This document shows, in pieces, positions 16,500 to 25,200 of a stretch of DNA of 64,000 nt. The DNA is taken from NCBI GenBank assembly GCA_023230455.1, contig JALNXH010000016.1, positions 27,768 through 91,767 on the forward strand, in the 5' to 3' direction. Positions within the stretch are counted from its first letter, which is position 1. Each line of letters opens with the position of its first letter. Made by a program: the position numbers and the translations under genes. The DNA comes from Rhodocyclaceae bacterium. GTDB lineage: Bacteria > Pseudomonadota > Gammaproteobacteria > Burkholderiales > Rhodocyclaceae. Under the pieces are notes generated by a model, which ran no database searches, had not been told where the DNA came from, and saw only the letters and a program-made list of their open reading frames with translations.

Positions 16500-16799
16500 A
16501 TGAGCCACTACACGCACCACCTGTTCTTCTGCTCCAACCAGCGCGCCGAGGGCGAAGCCTGCTGCGGCAACCACGGCGCCGCTGAATTGCGCGAATACGC
16601 CAAGCAGAAAGGCAAGGATCTCGGCCTGAAGAACATCCGCGTCAACAAGGCCGGCTGCCTCGGCCGCTGCGAGGTGGGGCCAGTGCTGGTGGTCTACCCG
16701 GAGGCGGTCTGGTACACCTACGTCGACCGCGAGGACATCGACGAGATCATCGATTCGCACATCGTCGGCGGCAAGGTGGTCGAACGGCTGAAGGTCTGA
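16500..16799 (+). CDS. Thioredoxin-like [2Fe-2S] ferredoxin
   Basis: A 99-residue cytoplasmic iron-sulfur protein of the thioredoxin-like 2Fe-2S ferredoxin family. The ligand pattern is visible as C11 (LFFCSNQR), C21/C22 (EACCGNHG), C53 and C57 (AGCLGRCEVGP), with the VVYPEAVWYTYVDRED strand typical of the fold. The electron partner is unknown. It lies immediately upstream of an alpha/beta hydrolase and ovoA in the same direction (14-nt gap), so a role supplying electrons to a thiol or redox pathway is possible but unproven. Confidence 0.9.
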   Translation: MSHYTHHLFFCSNQRAEGEACCGNHGAAELREYAKQKGKDLGLKNIRVNKAGCLGRCEVGPVLVVYPEAVWYTYVDREDIDEIIDSHIVGGKVVERLKV

Positions 16800-16813
16800 G
16801 GCCGGCGCACACC

Positions 16814-17458
16814 ATGAGCCGCCACGAACACGTCCTGATCGACGGCCCCGCCGGCCGCATCGAAGTCTTCGTCGATCCGCTCGAGCAACCGCGCGGCATC
16901 GCCCTCATCGGCCATCCGCATCCGCTGTTCGGCGGCACCGCAGACAACAAGGTGGTCACCACCCTGGCGCGCGCGTTCCGCGACCTCGGCTGCGTCGCAT
17001 TGCGTCCGAGCTTCCGCGGCGTCGGCGGCTCCGAAGGCGAACACGACGAGGGCGGCCTCGAAACCGAGGACCTGCTCGCCGTGCACGCCTGGGCGCGGCA
17101 GCGTTTCGGTGCCCTGCCGCTCTATCTGGCCGGTTTTTCCTTCGGCGCCTACGTGATCACCCGCGTCGCCCGCCGTCTCGCCGATGCCGGCGACCCGGCG
17201 CGGCGTCTGGTGCTGGTCGGCACCGCCGCCGGCCACGTCGAAGGCGCGCGCGCCTACGAAACCGGCGCCGTCGCGGCGGATACCGTGGTCATCCACGGTT
17301 CGGCCGACGAGACCGTGCCGCTGCAAAACGTGCTGGCCTGGGCCGAAGCGCTGGAACTACCGGTGGTAGTCGTGCCCGGCGCCGACCATTTCTTCCACCG
17401 CCGGCTGCACATCATCCGCAGCATCATCGCCCGCGCCTTCGCCGCGCCCGCCCCATGA
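16814..17458 (+). CDS. Alpha/beta hydrolase (COG2945-like)
   Basis: A 214-residue soluble hydrolase with a complete alpha/beta catalytic set: nucleophile Ser in AGFSFGAYV, acid in HGSADETVPL, and His in GADHFFHRRL. The GHPHPLFGG oxyanion region and RPSFRGVGGSEG are typical of the family of small bacterial serine hydrolases. The substrate is unknown. Its stop overlaps the ovoA start as ATGA, so the two genes are translationally coupled. Confidence 0.88.
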   Translation: MSRHEHVLIDGPAGRIEVFVDPLEQPRGIALIGHPHPLFGGTADNKVVTTLARAFRDLGCVALRPSFRGVGGSEGEHDEGGLETEDLLAVHAWARQRFGALPLYLAGFSFGAYVITRVARRLADAGDPARRLVLVGTAAGHVEGARAYETGAVAADTVVIHGSADETVPLQNVLAWAEALELPVVVVPGADHFFHRRLHIIRSIIARAFAAPAP

Positions 17459-19569
17459 CGCCACCAACCGCCCTCTTTCCGCGCACGCCGCTGCTGGCCG
17501 GCAACGATGCCGAGGCCAAGCGCGCCGAAATCCGCCGCTACTTCCACGCCACCTACGACCGCTACGAATCGCTGTTCGAGGTGCTGGTCGGCGACGAGGC
17601 CTATTACAGGAAGCCGATTTCCCTGCGCCATCCGTTGATCTTCTACCTCGGCCACACCGCGACCTTCTTCATCAACAAGCTGTTCGTCGCCGGACTGATC
17701 GGTGAGCGCATCGACCCGCGGCTGGAATCGATGTTCGCCGTCGGCGTCGATGAGATGAGCTGGGACGATCTCAACGACGCCCACTACGCCTGGCCGGCGG
17801 TGGCCGACGTGTTCGCCTACCGCCGCAAAGTGCGCGCCGTGGTGGATGCCTTTATCGGCGAAACGCCGCTGACCCTGCCGGTGGGCTGGAAGAACCCGTT
17901 CTGGATCGTGATGATGGGCATCGAGCACGAGCGCATCCATCTCGAAACCTCGTCGGTGCTGATCCGCCAGCACGCCTTGCATTACGTCAGGCCGCATCCC
18001 GACTGGCCACCTTGCCGCCACAGCGGCGAAGCCCCGGCCAACACGCTGATCGCCGTCGCCGGCGGTACGGTGCGCGTCGGCAAACCATTCGACGACCCGG
18101 TCTACGGCTGGGACAACGAATACGGCCACCACGAAGCCGAGGTCGCCGCCTTCGAAGCCTCCCGCCATCTGGTGAGCAACCGCGAGTTCCTTGCCTTCGT
18201 CGAGGCCGGCGGCTATGCCGACGATGCGCTGTGGCCGGAGGAAGGCCTCGGCTGGCGCAATTTCGCCCAGGCGCAGCACCCGACCTTCTGGCGGCGCAAA
18301 GACGACAGCTGGCATCTGCGCCTGATGTGCGAGGAGGTGCCGATGCCATGGGACTGGCCGGTGGAGACCAACTATCACGAGGCAAAAGCCTTCTGCAACT
18401 GGAAGGCGCGCGCCACCGGCCTGCCGGTGCGGCTGCCGAGCGAAGACGAGTGGTACCGGCTCTACGCTGTCGCCGGTCTCGCCGAGCTTCCCGTCGACGC
18501 GGTCGCCAACGCCAATCTGCACCTCGACCATGGCGCCTCGTCCTGTCCGGTCAACCGTTTCCGTCACGGCGATTTCTACGACGTGGTCGGCAACGTCTGG
18601 CAATGGACCGAAACGCCGACCTACCCCTTCGACGGTTTTGCGGTCCACCCGGTGTACGACGACTTCACCACGCCGACCTTCGACAACCGCCATAATCTAT
18701 TCAAGGGCGGCGCCTGGATTTCCTGCGGCAACGAAGCCGTGCGCGCCTCGCGCTACGCATTCCGCCGCCACTTCTTCCAGCACGCCGGCTTCCGCTACAT
18801 CGTCGCCGATGCGCCGCCCGCCACGCCGACCGTCGGCTACGAGAGCGACCGCATGCTCTCCGAATACAGCGAGTTCCACTACGGCGACGAGTATTTCGGG
18901 GTGCCGAATTTCCCCCGTGCGCTGGCACAGCTTGCGATCAAGGCCATGGGCACGCGGCCGGCACGCAAGGCCCTCGACATCGGCTGCGCCACCGGCCGCG
19001 CGACCTTCGAACTGGCGCGTCACTTCGAGCGCGTCACCGGCATCGACTTCTCGGCCCGCTTCATCGGTACCGGCGTGCATCTGGCCGAACAGGGCACGTT
19101 CCGCTACACGCTGGCGGACGAAGGCGAACTGGTGCGCTACAAGGAGGTACGACTCGACGCACTCGACCTCGCCGGGGTCCGCGACAAGGTCGAGTTCTTC
19201 CAGGGCGACGCCTGCAACCTGAAGGACATCTTCACCGGCTACGACCTGGTCTTCGCCGCCAACCTGATCGACCGGCTCTACAGCCCGCGCAAATTTCTCG
19301 ACGCCATCGCCGGCCGCATCAATCCCGGCGGCCTGCTGCTGCTTGCCACGCCCTGCACCTGGCTGGAGGAGTACACCCCGCGCAATGAATGGATCGGCGG
19401 CTTCAAGCGCGACGGCGAAAGCTTCACCACCCTCGACGGGTTGAAGGCAATCCTCGCCCCACATTTCAGCCTGGCGGAAGGTCCGCTGGAAGCTCCCTTC
19501 GTCATCCGCGAAACCCGGCGCAAGCACCAGCACACGCTGTCGGAAGTGACCGTATGGGAGAAGCGTTAG
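17455..19569 (+). CDS. ovoA: OvoA: 5-histidylcysteine sulfoxide synthase / mercaptohistidine N-methyltransferase
   Basis: Bifunctional enzyme of ovothiol A biosynthesis. An iron-dependent N-terminal half joins cysteine sulfur to C5 of histidine using O2, and a C-terminal SAM domain methylates the later 5-thiohistidine. Domains are DinB-like helices (about residues 20-190) with the iron motif HERIH (H158, H162, then E164), an FGE-sulfatase domain (about 200-460; NVWQWTETP, FKGGAWISCGNEA), and a methyltransferase domain from about 500 (LDIGCATGRATFELA, GIDFS). At 704 aa it has the full bifunctional length. The cysteine-sulfoxide lyase OvoB is not in the window. Confidence 0.94.
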   Translation: MTPPTALFPRTPLLAGNDAEAKRAEIRRYFHATYDRYESLFEVLVGDEAYYRKPISLRHPLIFYLGHTATFFINKLFVAGLIGERIDPRLESMFAVGVDEMSWDDLNDAHYAWPAVADVFAYRRKVRAVVDAFIGETPLTLPVGWKNPFWIVMMGIEHERIHLETSSVLIRQHALHYVRPHPDWPPCRHSGEAPANTLIAVAGGTVRVGKPFDDPVYGWDNEYGHHEAEVAAFEASRHLVSNREFLAFVEAGGYADDALWPEEGLGWRNFAQAQHPTFWRRKDDSWHLRLMCEEVPMPWDWPVETNYHEAKAFCNWKARATGLPVRLPSEDEWYRLYAVAGLAELPVDAVANANLHLDHGASSCPVNRFRHGDFYDVVGNVWQWTETPTYPFDGFAVHPVYDDFTTPTFDNRHNLFKGGAWISCGNEAVRASRYAFRRHFFQHAGFRYIVADAPPATPTVGYESDRMLSEYSEFHYGDEYFGVPNFPRALAQLAIKAMGTRPARKALDIGCATGRATFELARHFERVTGIDFSARFIGTGVHLAEQGTFRYTLADEGELVRYKEVRLDALDLAGVRDKVEFFQGDACNLKDIFTGYDLVFAANLIDRLYSPRKFLDAIAGRINPGGLLLLATPCTWLEEYTPRNEWIGGFKRDGESFTTLDGLKAILAPHFSLAEGPLEAPFVIRETRRKHQHTLSEVTVWEKR

Positions 19570-19578
19570 GGTGGATCA

Positions 19579-19607
19579 CTTGGCGCACGGGGCGTGTCGG
19601 CGCCAAG
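19579..19607 (+). terminator. Hairpin downstream of ovoA
   Basis: An 8-bp perfect inverted repeat CTTGGCGC/GCGCCAAG with a 13-nt loop begins 10 nt after the ovoA stop. It has no T-run, so it is a weak terminator candidate or an mRNA end-stabiliser. Confidence 0.35.
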
Positions 19608-19769
19608 CGTCGCGGAATGTCTGTTGTTAAAGCCGCTGCCCATCGCTTGCGCTCATAGCGGCTGGAGCGCATTGATTGCAGCGGCGCTGATGCTCTGATG
19701 AGCACCTACACCATTTTGCGGGCCGAATGGTCCGACAGGCTTAACTGTCAGCTTTCGTCCACAGACATC

Positions 19770-20171
19770 TCAGCGATAGATGAGTACGGGGATATCGCAG
19801 TCTGCAAGCAACGACGCGGCAATGCTCCCCAGCAGAAACTTGCCGACGCGCGAACGGCCGTGGCTCCCCATGACGATTACGTCGCAGCCCTTTTCCTTCG
19901 CAAAATCCATGATCCCGTCTTGCGGCGTAGCCCCCCTGACGGCAACACATTCGTGTGCGATTCCGGCCAATTTCGCCTGTTCGGAGAAAAGCGCCAGAAC
20001 TTTGTCGGAGTGCACGTTAAGGCCCTCATCAAGCTCGCGTACATAGGTGGGGTCCGTCACGAAAAGACCAGTCACCTGGGCGCCCAGCGCTTTGGCGAGG
20101 TCAATGCCGGCTTTCATGGCGCGTTCCGAGCGAGCGGATCCATCGGTGGGTACGAGGATGTGTTTGTACAT
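19770..20171 (-). CDS. Universal stress protein (UspA family)
   Basis: A 133-residue cytoplasmic Usp-domain protein. It starts MYKHILVPTDGS and carries the ATP-binding signature G-x2-G-x9-G(S/T) in MGSHGRSRVGKFLLGS, so it is probably an ATP-binding type. A single Usp domain is the usual bacterial length. It is monocistronic on the minus strand, converging on ovoA. A 13-bp AT-rich palindrome (20196-20208) lies 25 nt upstream of its start, a plausible operator. The Shine-Dalgarno (AAGGG) is 9-10 nt from the ATG. Confidence 0.93.
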   Translation of the reverse strand: MYKHILVPTDGSARSERAMKAGIDLAKALGAQVTGLFVTDPTYVRELDEGLNVHSDKVLALFSEQAKLAGIAHECVAVRGATPQDGIMDFAKEKGCDVIVMGSHGRSRVGKFLLGSIAASLLADCDIPVLIYR

Positions 20172-20482
20172 TGTGTCTAGCCCTTTGCTAAGTGTTTAAT
20201 TCAATTAACCGTCCGCCACCAATTTAAATACTAAACACCTTGGAGGCAAGGTGTAATTTTTTAGCCGGCCGATACGCTTCTGTTTAGCCGGCGCAGAACA
20301 ACCGATGATGTCGCCGAATGGACCTTCAAAACCTCTCCCGCTTCGGCTTCTTCTGGCCGAAGCCATCGCACTTGCAGCCATGACACCCAATAATGTCAGT
20401 ATGTTGAAACGAAAGGGGCGGGACGATTAAGCTCTCGGTCAAGGCGCCCCGCCCCGTCCTCAACACATCAGGAGAAATGGTC
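20172..20482. other. Divergent intergenic region between uspA and the first VOC gene, with several hairpins
   Basis: 311 bp without a convincing gene. It holds the AT-rich palindrome TTAATT-C-AATTAA (20196-20208); a terminator-like hairpin (20235-20262, separate entry); a direct repeat TTTAGCCGGC about 23 nt apart; an 8-bp inverted repeat GCTTCGGC/GCCGAAGC (20340-20347 and 20356-20363); and a GGGGCGGG/CCCGCCCC pair shortly before the VOC gene. The structure density is high for a simple promoter region, so a small RNA or long structured leader is possible. Confidence 0.5.
20235..20262 (+). terminator. Orphan intrinsic terminator on the plus strand
   Basis: A perfect 8-bp stem ACACCTTG/CAAGGTGT (20235-20242 and 20247-20254, loop GAGG) is followed by AATTTTTT. 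No plus-strand gene ends upstream, since the preceding ~465 bp are opposite uspA, so it would end an antisense or short leader transcript. On the minus strand it could be part of the uspA upstream region. Confidence 0.6.
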
Positions 20483-20992
20483 ATGCTCGACGGCAACATC
20501 GCCCAGTACGCCTACGTAGTCGCCGATCTCGATGCCGCCATCGGGCACTGGACGGAGAGCATCGGCGCCGGCCCGTTCTTTGTCCGACGACATCTCGACC
20601 TGCCGGTCGAACATCGCGGCAAACAATCCGTATTCGACATCAGCGTCGCGCTGGGTCAGGCAGGGCCGATCCAGATCGAGTTGGTGCAAGTGCATTCGGC
20701 CACGCAGAACTGTTTTACCGAGATGTATCCTCAGGGTGGCGGCGGGCTTCACCACGTAGCGCTGTTTACGCCGGACCTCGATAGCGCAATTCGCTCGTTT
20801 GAAAACAAGGGCGGCGAACTCGCCACCCGCGGCGTTTTCGGATCGACGCCCTTCGCCTTCATGGACGCGCGCCGGCAACTGGGATTCTTCGTCGAGCTGT
20901 ATCAGGACTCCGCCGAGTTGCGCGGTATTTACGCGCTGGTGGCCGATGCAGCAGCCGGCTGGGATCGCATCACCCAAACGCGACCGCTCTGA
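20483..20992 (+). CDS. VOC-family (glyoxalase/epimerase-like) protein, 169 aa
   Basis: A vicinal-oxygen-chelate fold protein with two beta-alpha-beta-beta-beta modules, starting IAQYAYVVADLDAAIGHW and with GGGLHHVALFTPDLDSAI in the second half; the end of the fold carries FFVELYQ. The sequence is closest in style to methylmalonyl-CoA-epimerase-like VOC proteins, but the substrate is unknown. ATG at 20483 is preferred over ATG at 20477 because AGGAGA (20470-20475) is correctly spaced only for the later codon. The next VOC gene starts 19 nt downstream, so the two are probably co-transcribed. Confidence 0.85.
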   Translation: MLDGNIAQYAYVVADLDAAIGHWTESIGAGPFFVRRHLDLPVEHRGKQSVFDISVALGQAGPIQIELVQVHSATQNCFTEMYPQGGGGLHHVALFTPDLDSAIRSFENKGGELATRGVFGSTPFAFMDARRQLGFFVELYQDSAELRGIYALVADAAAGWDRITQTRPL

Positions 20993-21011
20993 CCCCGCTT
21001 GAGAGGCTCCC

Positions 21012-21428
21012 ATGAAGCCGCGCATCACCGTCATCACCCTCGGCGTCGAAGACCTCGAGCGTGCGCTCGGTTTCTACCGCGACGGTCTGGGTTTCCACAC
21101 AGAGGGCATCATCGGCCGCGAGTTCGAACACGGCGCGGTGGCCTTCTTCGAACTGAACGGGGGATTGAAGCTGGCACTGTGGCCGCGAGCGAGTCTTGCC
21201 CACGATAGCGGGCTACCCCTCGCCGGTGCAAGCCCGACCGAATTCACTCTCGGCCACAACGTCGCCGCGAAAGCCGAGGTCGACACCGTGATGACGCAGG
21301 CGAAGAACGCCGGCGCCGTGATCGTCAAGCCGGCGCAAGACACCTTCTGGGGCGGCTACGCAGGCTACTTCGCCGATCCCGACGGACATCTCTGGGAAGT
21401 CGTCTGGAATCCGCAGTGGAGTGACTGA
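21012..21428 (+). CDS. VOC-family (glyoxalase-like) protein, 138 aa
   Basis: A second small VOC protein. It begins with ITVITLGVEDLERALGFYRDGLGF and ends with GYFADPDGHLWEVVWNP, whose His and Glu are the usual C-terminal metal ligands of glyoxalase/bleomycin-resistance-type proteins. It is shorter than and clearly distinct from its upstream neighbour, so this is not a simple tandem duplication. GAGAGG lies 7-9 nt before the ATG. The function is unknown; both genes may act on related metabolites. Confidence 0.86.
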   Translation: MKPRITVITLGVEDLERALGFYRDGLGFHTEGIIGREFEHGAVAFFELNGGLKLALWPRASLAHDSGLPLAGASPTEFTLGHNVAAKAEVDTVMTQAKNAGAVIVKPAQDTFWGGYAGYFADPDGHLWEVVWNPQWSD

Positions 21429-21455
21429 AGGCTTTTCACCGCGGCCCGGCAGCGC

Positions 21456-22130
21456 CTAAAACAGCCGCCCGGACTCCACCCACGGCGTCGCCGCCGAGTA
21501 CCAGAAGAACTGGATCACGGTGAGGAAGAACGCCGACGTCCAGATCGCGCCGGCGGAAAGGCTCAGGCCCTTCCAGGTCATCTCGCTGCACGGGCCGAAG
21601 CCGGCGCCATCGGGAATAGCCGCCCATTTCTGCACATAGGCGAGGCCGAAATAGGACAGGGTGAGCAGGCCGCCGAGCAGCCAGATGTTCGACCAGGCAA
21701 CGCCCCAGAGGAGGAATTGGGGCGCCTGATGGTACTTGTAGATGCCGAGACCGGAGATCAGGAAGGCCTCGATCAGCATATCGGTCAGCGCGCAGGCAGC
21801 GAAGATCGCCGGGAAATGCAGCCGGCCGAGGGCGCGACCGATGGGTGCGTGGAATTTGGACAGCAGCAGCGGACCGAAGCCGTAGCCGACCGCCCAGTTG
21901 CAGGCCACGGCGATCGGGTACTGCTCGCCCAGAATGTGGATGCCGGGGATCATGGTCAGGTTGGGCGTAAACGTGGCATTGAAAAACGCCTTCGAGCACC
22001 ACAGCCAGTCGAAACCGAAAATCATGAAGCCGCCGAGCAGCGCGCCGAGATTGACCGGGTTGCGCGAGCGCACCGCCCAGACGAGTACGGCAAGGAACGC
22101 CGCGATACTGCCCAGTTCGTAAATCGCCAT
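21456..22130 (-). CDS. Integral membrane protein of unknown function, 224 aa
   Basis: I do not recognise this protein. It has about six to seven hydrophobic helices, an amphipathic N-terminus MAIYELGSIAAFLAVLVWAV, and conserved-looking polar or aromatic positions inside membrane segments (GFDWLWCSKAFFNATF, CNWAVGYGFGPLL, ALTDMLIEAFLI, FFWYSAATPWVE). A strong Shine-Dalgarno AGGAGG lies 7-8 nt before the ATG, implying good expression. It is followed convergently by the second VOC gene and lies downstream of the large GGDEF/EAL gene on the same strand. It somewhat recalls AveC/spirocyclase-like membrane proteins, at low confidence. Confidence 0.75.
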   Translation of the reverse strand: MAIYELGSIAAFLAVLVWAVRSRNPVNLGALLGGFMIFGFDWLWCSKAFFNATFTPNLTMIPGIHILGEQYPIAVACNWAVGYGFGPLLLSKFHAPIGRALGRLHFPAIFAACALTDMLIEAFLISGLGIYKYHQAPQFLLWGVAWSNIWLLGGLLTLSYFGLAYVQKWAAIPDGAGFGPCSEMTWKGLSLSAGAIWTSAFFLTVIQFFWYSAATPWVESGRLF

Positions 22131-22219
22131 GAGACATCCTCCTGTTGTTGTGGAGCGTTACTTTAGTGGTATTTGCGGTGTTTGGTGAATCGGCACGCTC
22201 GGCGCATACGGCCGGCGGA

Positions 22220-25200
22220 CTACGCCGCCTTTTCCAGCAGGGCAGTGAACTGCTCCGCCGACATCGGTCGACCGAGGTGGAAACCCTGCACTTCGTCGCA
22301 ACCCATCGCAGCCAGAATTTCAAGCTGCGTTTCGCCTTCCACGCCCTCGGCGATGACCTGCATGCCTAAGCTGTGGCCGAGGGTGACGACCGCCGTAGCG
22401 ATGGCGCGGTCATCGGCATCGCTTTCGATGTCGCGGACGAAGGACTGGTCGATCTTCAGCCGGTTGATCGGGAAACGCTTGAGGTAGGAGAGGCTGGAAT
22501 AGCCAGTGCCGAAATCGTCCACCGCGACATGCACGCCGCGCGCGCGCAGCGCGGTGAGTACGCCAAGGGTGTATTCCATATCGCCGGCCAGAAGGCTTTC
22601 GGTGATTTCGACTTCGAGGGCGGCGCCGCTCAGTCCATGGCGCGCGAGCACCCGGTCGAAATTTTCCACGACGCCGCGGGCGGCAAACTGCCGCGCCGAA
22701 AAATTCACCGAAACGCGCAGCATCGGGTAGCCCTGGTCGATCCAGCTGCGGATCTGGCGACAGGCTTCGTCGAGCACCCAGGCGCCGATGGCTTCGATCA
22801 GGTTCGACTCCTCGGCGATCGGGATGAACTGCCCGGGCGAAACGAACCCCAGCGTCGGCTCGCGCCAGCGGATCAACGCCTCGGCGCCGATCAGCGAACG
22901 GGCGCCGATGTCGTACTGTGGCTGGAAAAACAAAACGAACTCCTTGGCTTCGATCGCGCGGCGCAGGCTGTTTTCCAGAACCAGTCGCTGGGAGACGGCT
23001 TCGTTCATTTCCGGGGTGAAGAAGCGGTAGGTATTGCGGCCTTCGTCCTTCGACCGGTACATCGCCGTATCGGCCGTCTTGAGCAATTCGTCGAAGCTCG
23101 CGCCGTCGCGCGGGAACATGGCGATGCCGATGCTCGGGGTGACCATCAGATCATGCGCTTCTACGGCGAAGGGCTGCGATATCTGATCGAGCAGCTTTTG
23201 CGCCACATGGGCCGCCGCTTCCGCATCGGTCACCGGCAACATGACCAGAAATTCGTCGCCGCCAAGACGGCCGACCGTATCCATTTCCCGCACTGCCCGG
23301 CTCAGGCGTTGCGCCACCTCCCGCAGCAGGCGATCGCCGACAACGTGGCCGAGCGAGTCGTTGATGTTCTTGAAGTGGTCGAGGTCGAGGAACAGCAGCG
23401 CCAGCGGCGTCGCCTCACGCTGGGCGGTGGCCAGCGCCTGTTCGACCCGGTCGCGCAACAACACGCGATTGGGCAGGTCGGTTAGCGAGTCGCGATACGC
23501 CAGATAGGTGATACGTTCCTCGAATTGTTTCTGTAGCGAAATATCGGTGGACTGATCGACGTAGTGGGTGATCTTTCCGGCACTGTCGCGTACCGCGGAA
23601 ATATTGACCAGTGCCGGAAAGATGTCGCCGTCCTTGCGCCGATTCCAGATTTCGCCCTGCCAGTGGTCGTCGGCTTGCAGCGCATCCCACAGGTTGCGGT
23701 AGAAGGTTTCGTCGTGGCGGCCGGACTTGAGGATGCGCGGATTGGCGCCCAGCACTTCCTCCGGCTCGTAACCGGTCTGGTCGCGGAACGCCTTGTTGAC
23801 CATGATGATGTCGCCCTTGGCGTCGGTGATGGCGATCGCCTCGTAACTGTTGGTGAACATCGCCATCGCCAGGCGTTCGCGCTCGGCCTGCTGGTGCTGC
23901 TCAGTGACATCGACCATGATGCTGAGCGAGATCGGATCGTCCCCCGAGCCCGCCATGCGGGTCAGCGAACCGCCGTGGGTGCGCAGCCAGCACAGCGATC
24001 CGTCGGGCCGGGTGAAAGAGCGTTCGAACGTATAGTTGCGCCGCCGCCCCATATCGATGTCTTCGCCCAACTGGTGGATTTCGTCTTTCGTGATGGAGGG
24101 AAAGGTAATCCCAAGATAGCGGTCCATATCCACTTCGACCGCCTGATTGCCGAGACCGATGATCCGCGCCGCGGTCGCATCCAGCCGCACCCTATGCGTT
24201 CGCAGGTTGACCTCCTTCAGTCCGATGCCGACCGAGTCCAGCGTCATGCGCAGGCGCTCCTCGCTCTGCGCCAAGCGCTCGGTAGTCGCCTGGCGCTCGC
24301 GCTCGCGGTCGAAATTTTCCAGCGCGAAGGAAACGTCGCGGCCGATTTCATCGGCCAAGGCAACGACATCCGCGCTGAAGAACCCGCATTGCGGAGACAT
24401 CAGCGCCAGAACCGCAACGACTTCGCCGAAGCGCGTGACCGGCATCGCTGCGTAGGCGCGGATGCCGACCCGGCAGCAGTCCTCCTGCCAATGGGAAGCG
24501 ACCCGCGGGTCGTTCTGGATGTCGTTGGACACCTGGCTGCGACCGGAGAGAAATGCGCTGACCACCAGTCCCGGGCTCCTCCCGGAAGGAATGTTCAGCT
24601 GCATGAGCACAACCGCCTGGCGCACGGTTTCCTCCAAGCTGCCATGAAAGGCCGCCATCTCGACGCGCCCCGACTCCCAGTCGGCCAGTCCGATCCAGGC
24701 GCCGGAGAATCCGCCGCGCTCGACGGCGGCGCGGCAGATTTCGCGGAAAAGTTCGGCTTCGCTGCGACACCGGACGATCGCCGAATTGACGGCACTCAAT
24801 GTGGCATAGAGCGAGGAGAGATCCTCGATCCGCCGTTGCGCCTCGCGCTCGGCCGTCACGTTCAGCGCGGTACCGACGAAGCCGCTGATCCGGCCCTCCG
24901 CATCGCGCAGCGGCGCCAGGCGCAGATCGACCCAGATTAGGCCGCGTTCGGGGCGGCCATAGCGCAGCGTGATCGAGAACCCAACGCCTTCGCGCCGCGC
25001 ATGACGCCAGCCCTCGATGAAGCGGGCGAAGTCTTCGGGGTGGATCGCACGCTGCCAGTTCGTCCGATCCAGATCGCCCAACGGAATGTCGACGAAGGAG
25101 GACATCACTTCGCTGCAATAGACCACGTCGCCCTTGTCGTCGAGGCGGAAAATACCCAGCGGCGCGGATTTGATCAGCGACGAATGGAGTTCCTCGCTCT

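Noticed and set aside
20483..21428. Two VOC genes as a recent tandem duplication
   Set aside because: The two proteins differ in length, motifs and ends; only the general fold is shared.
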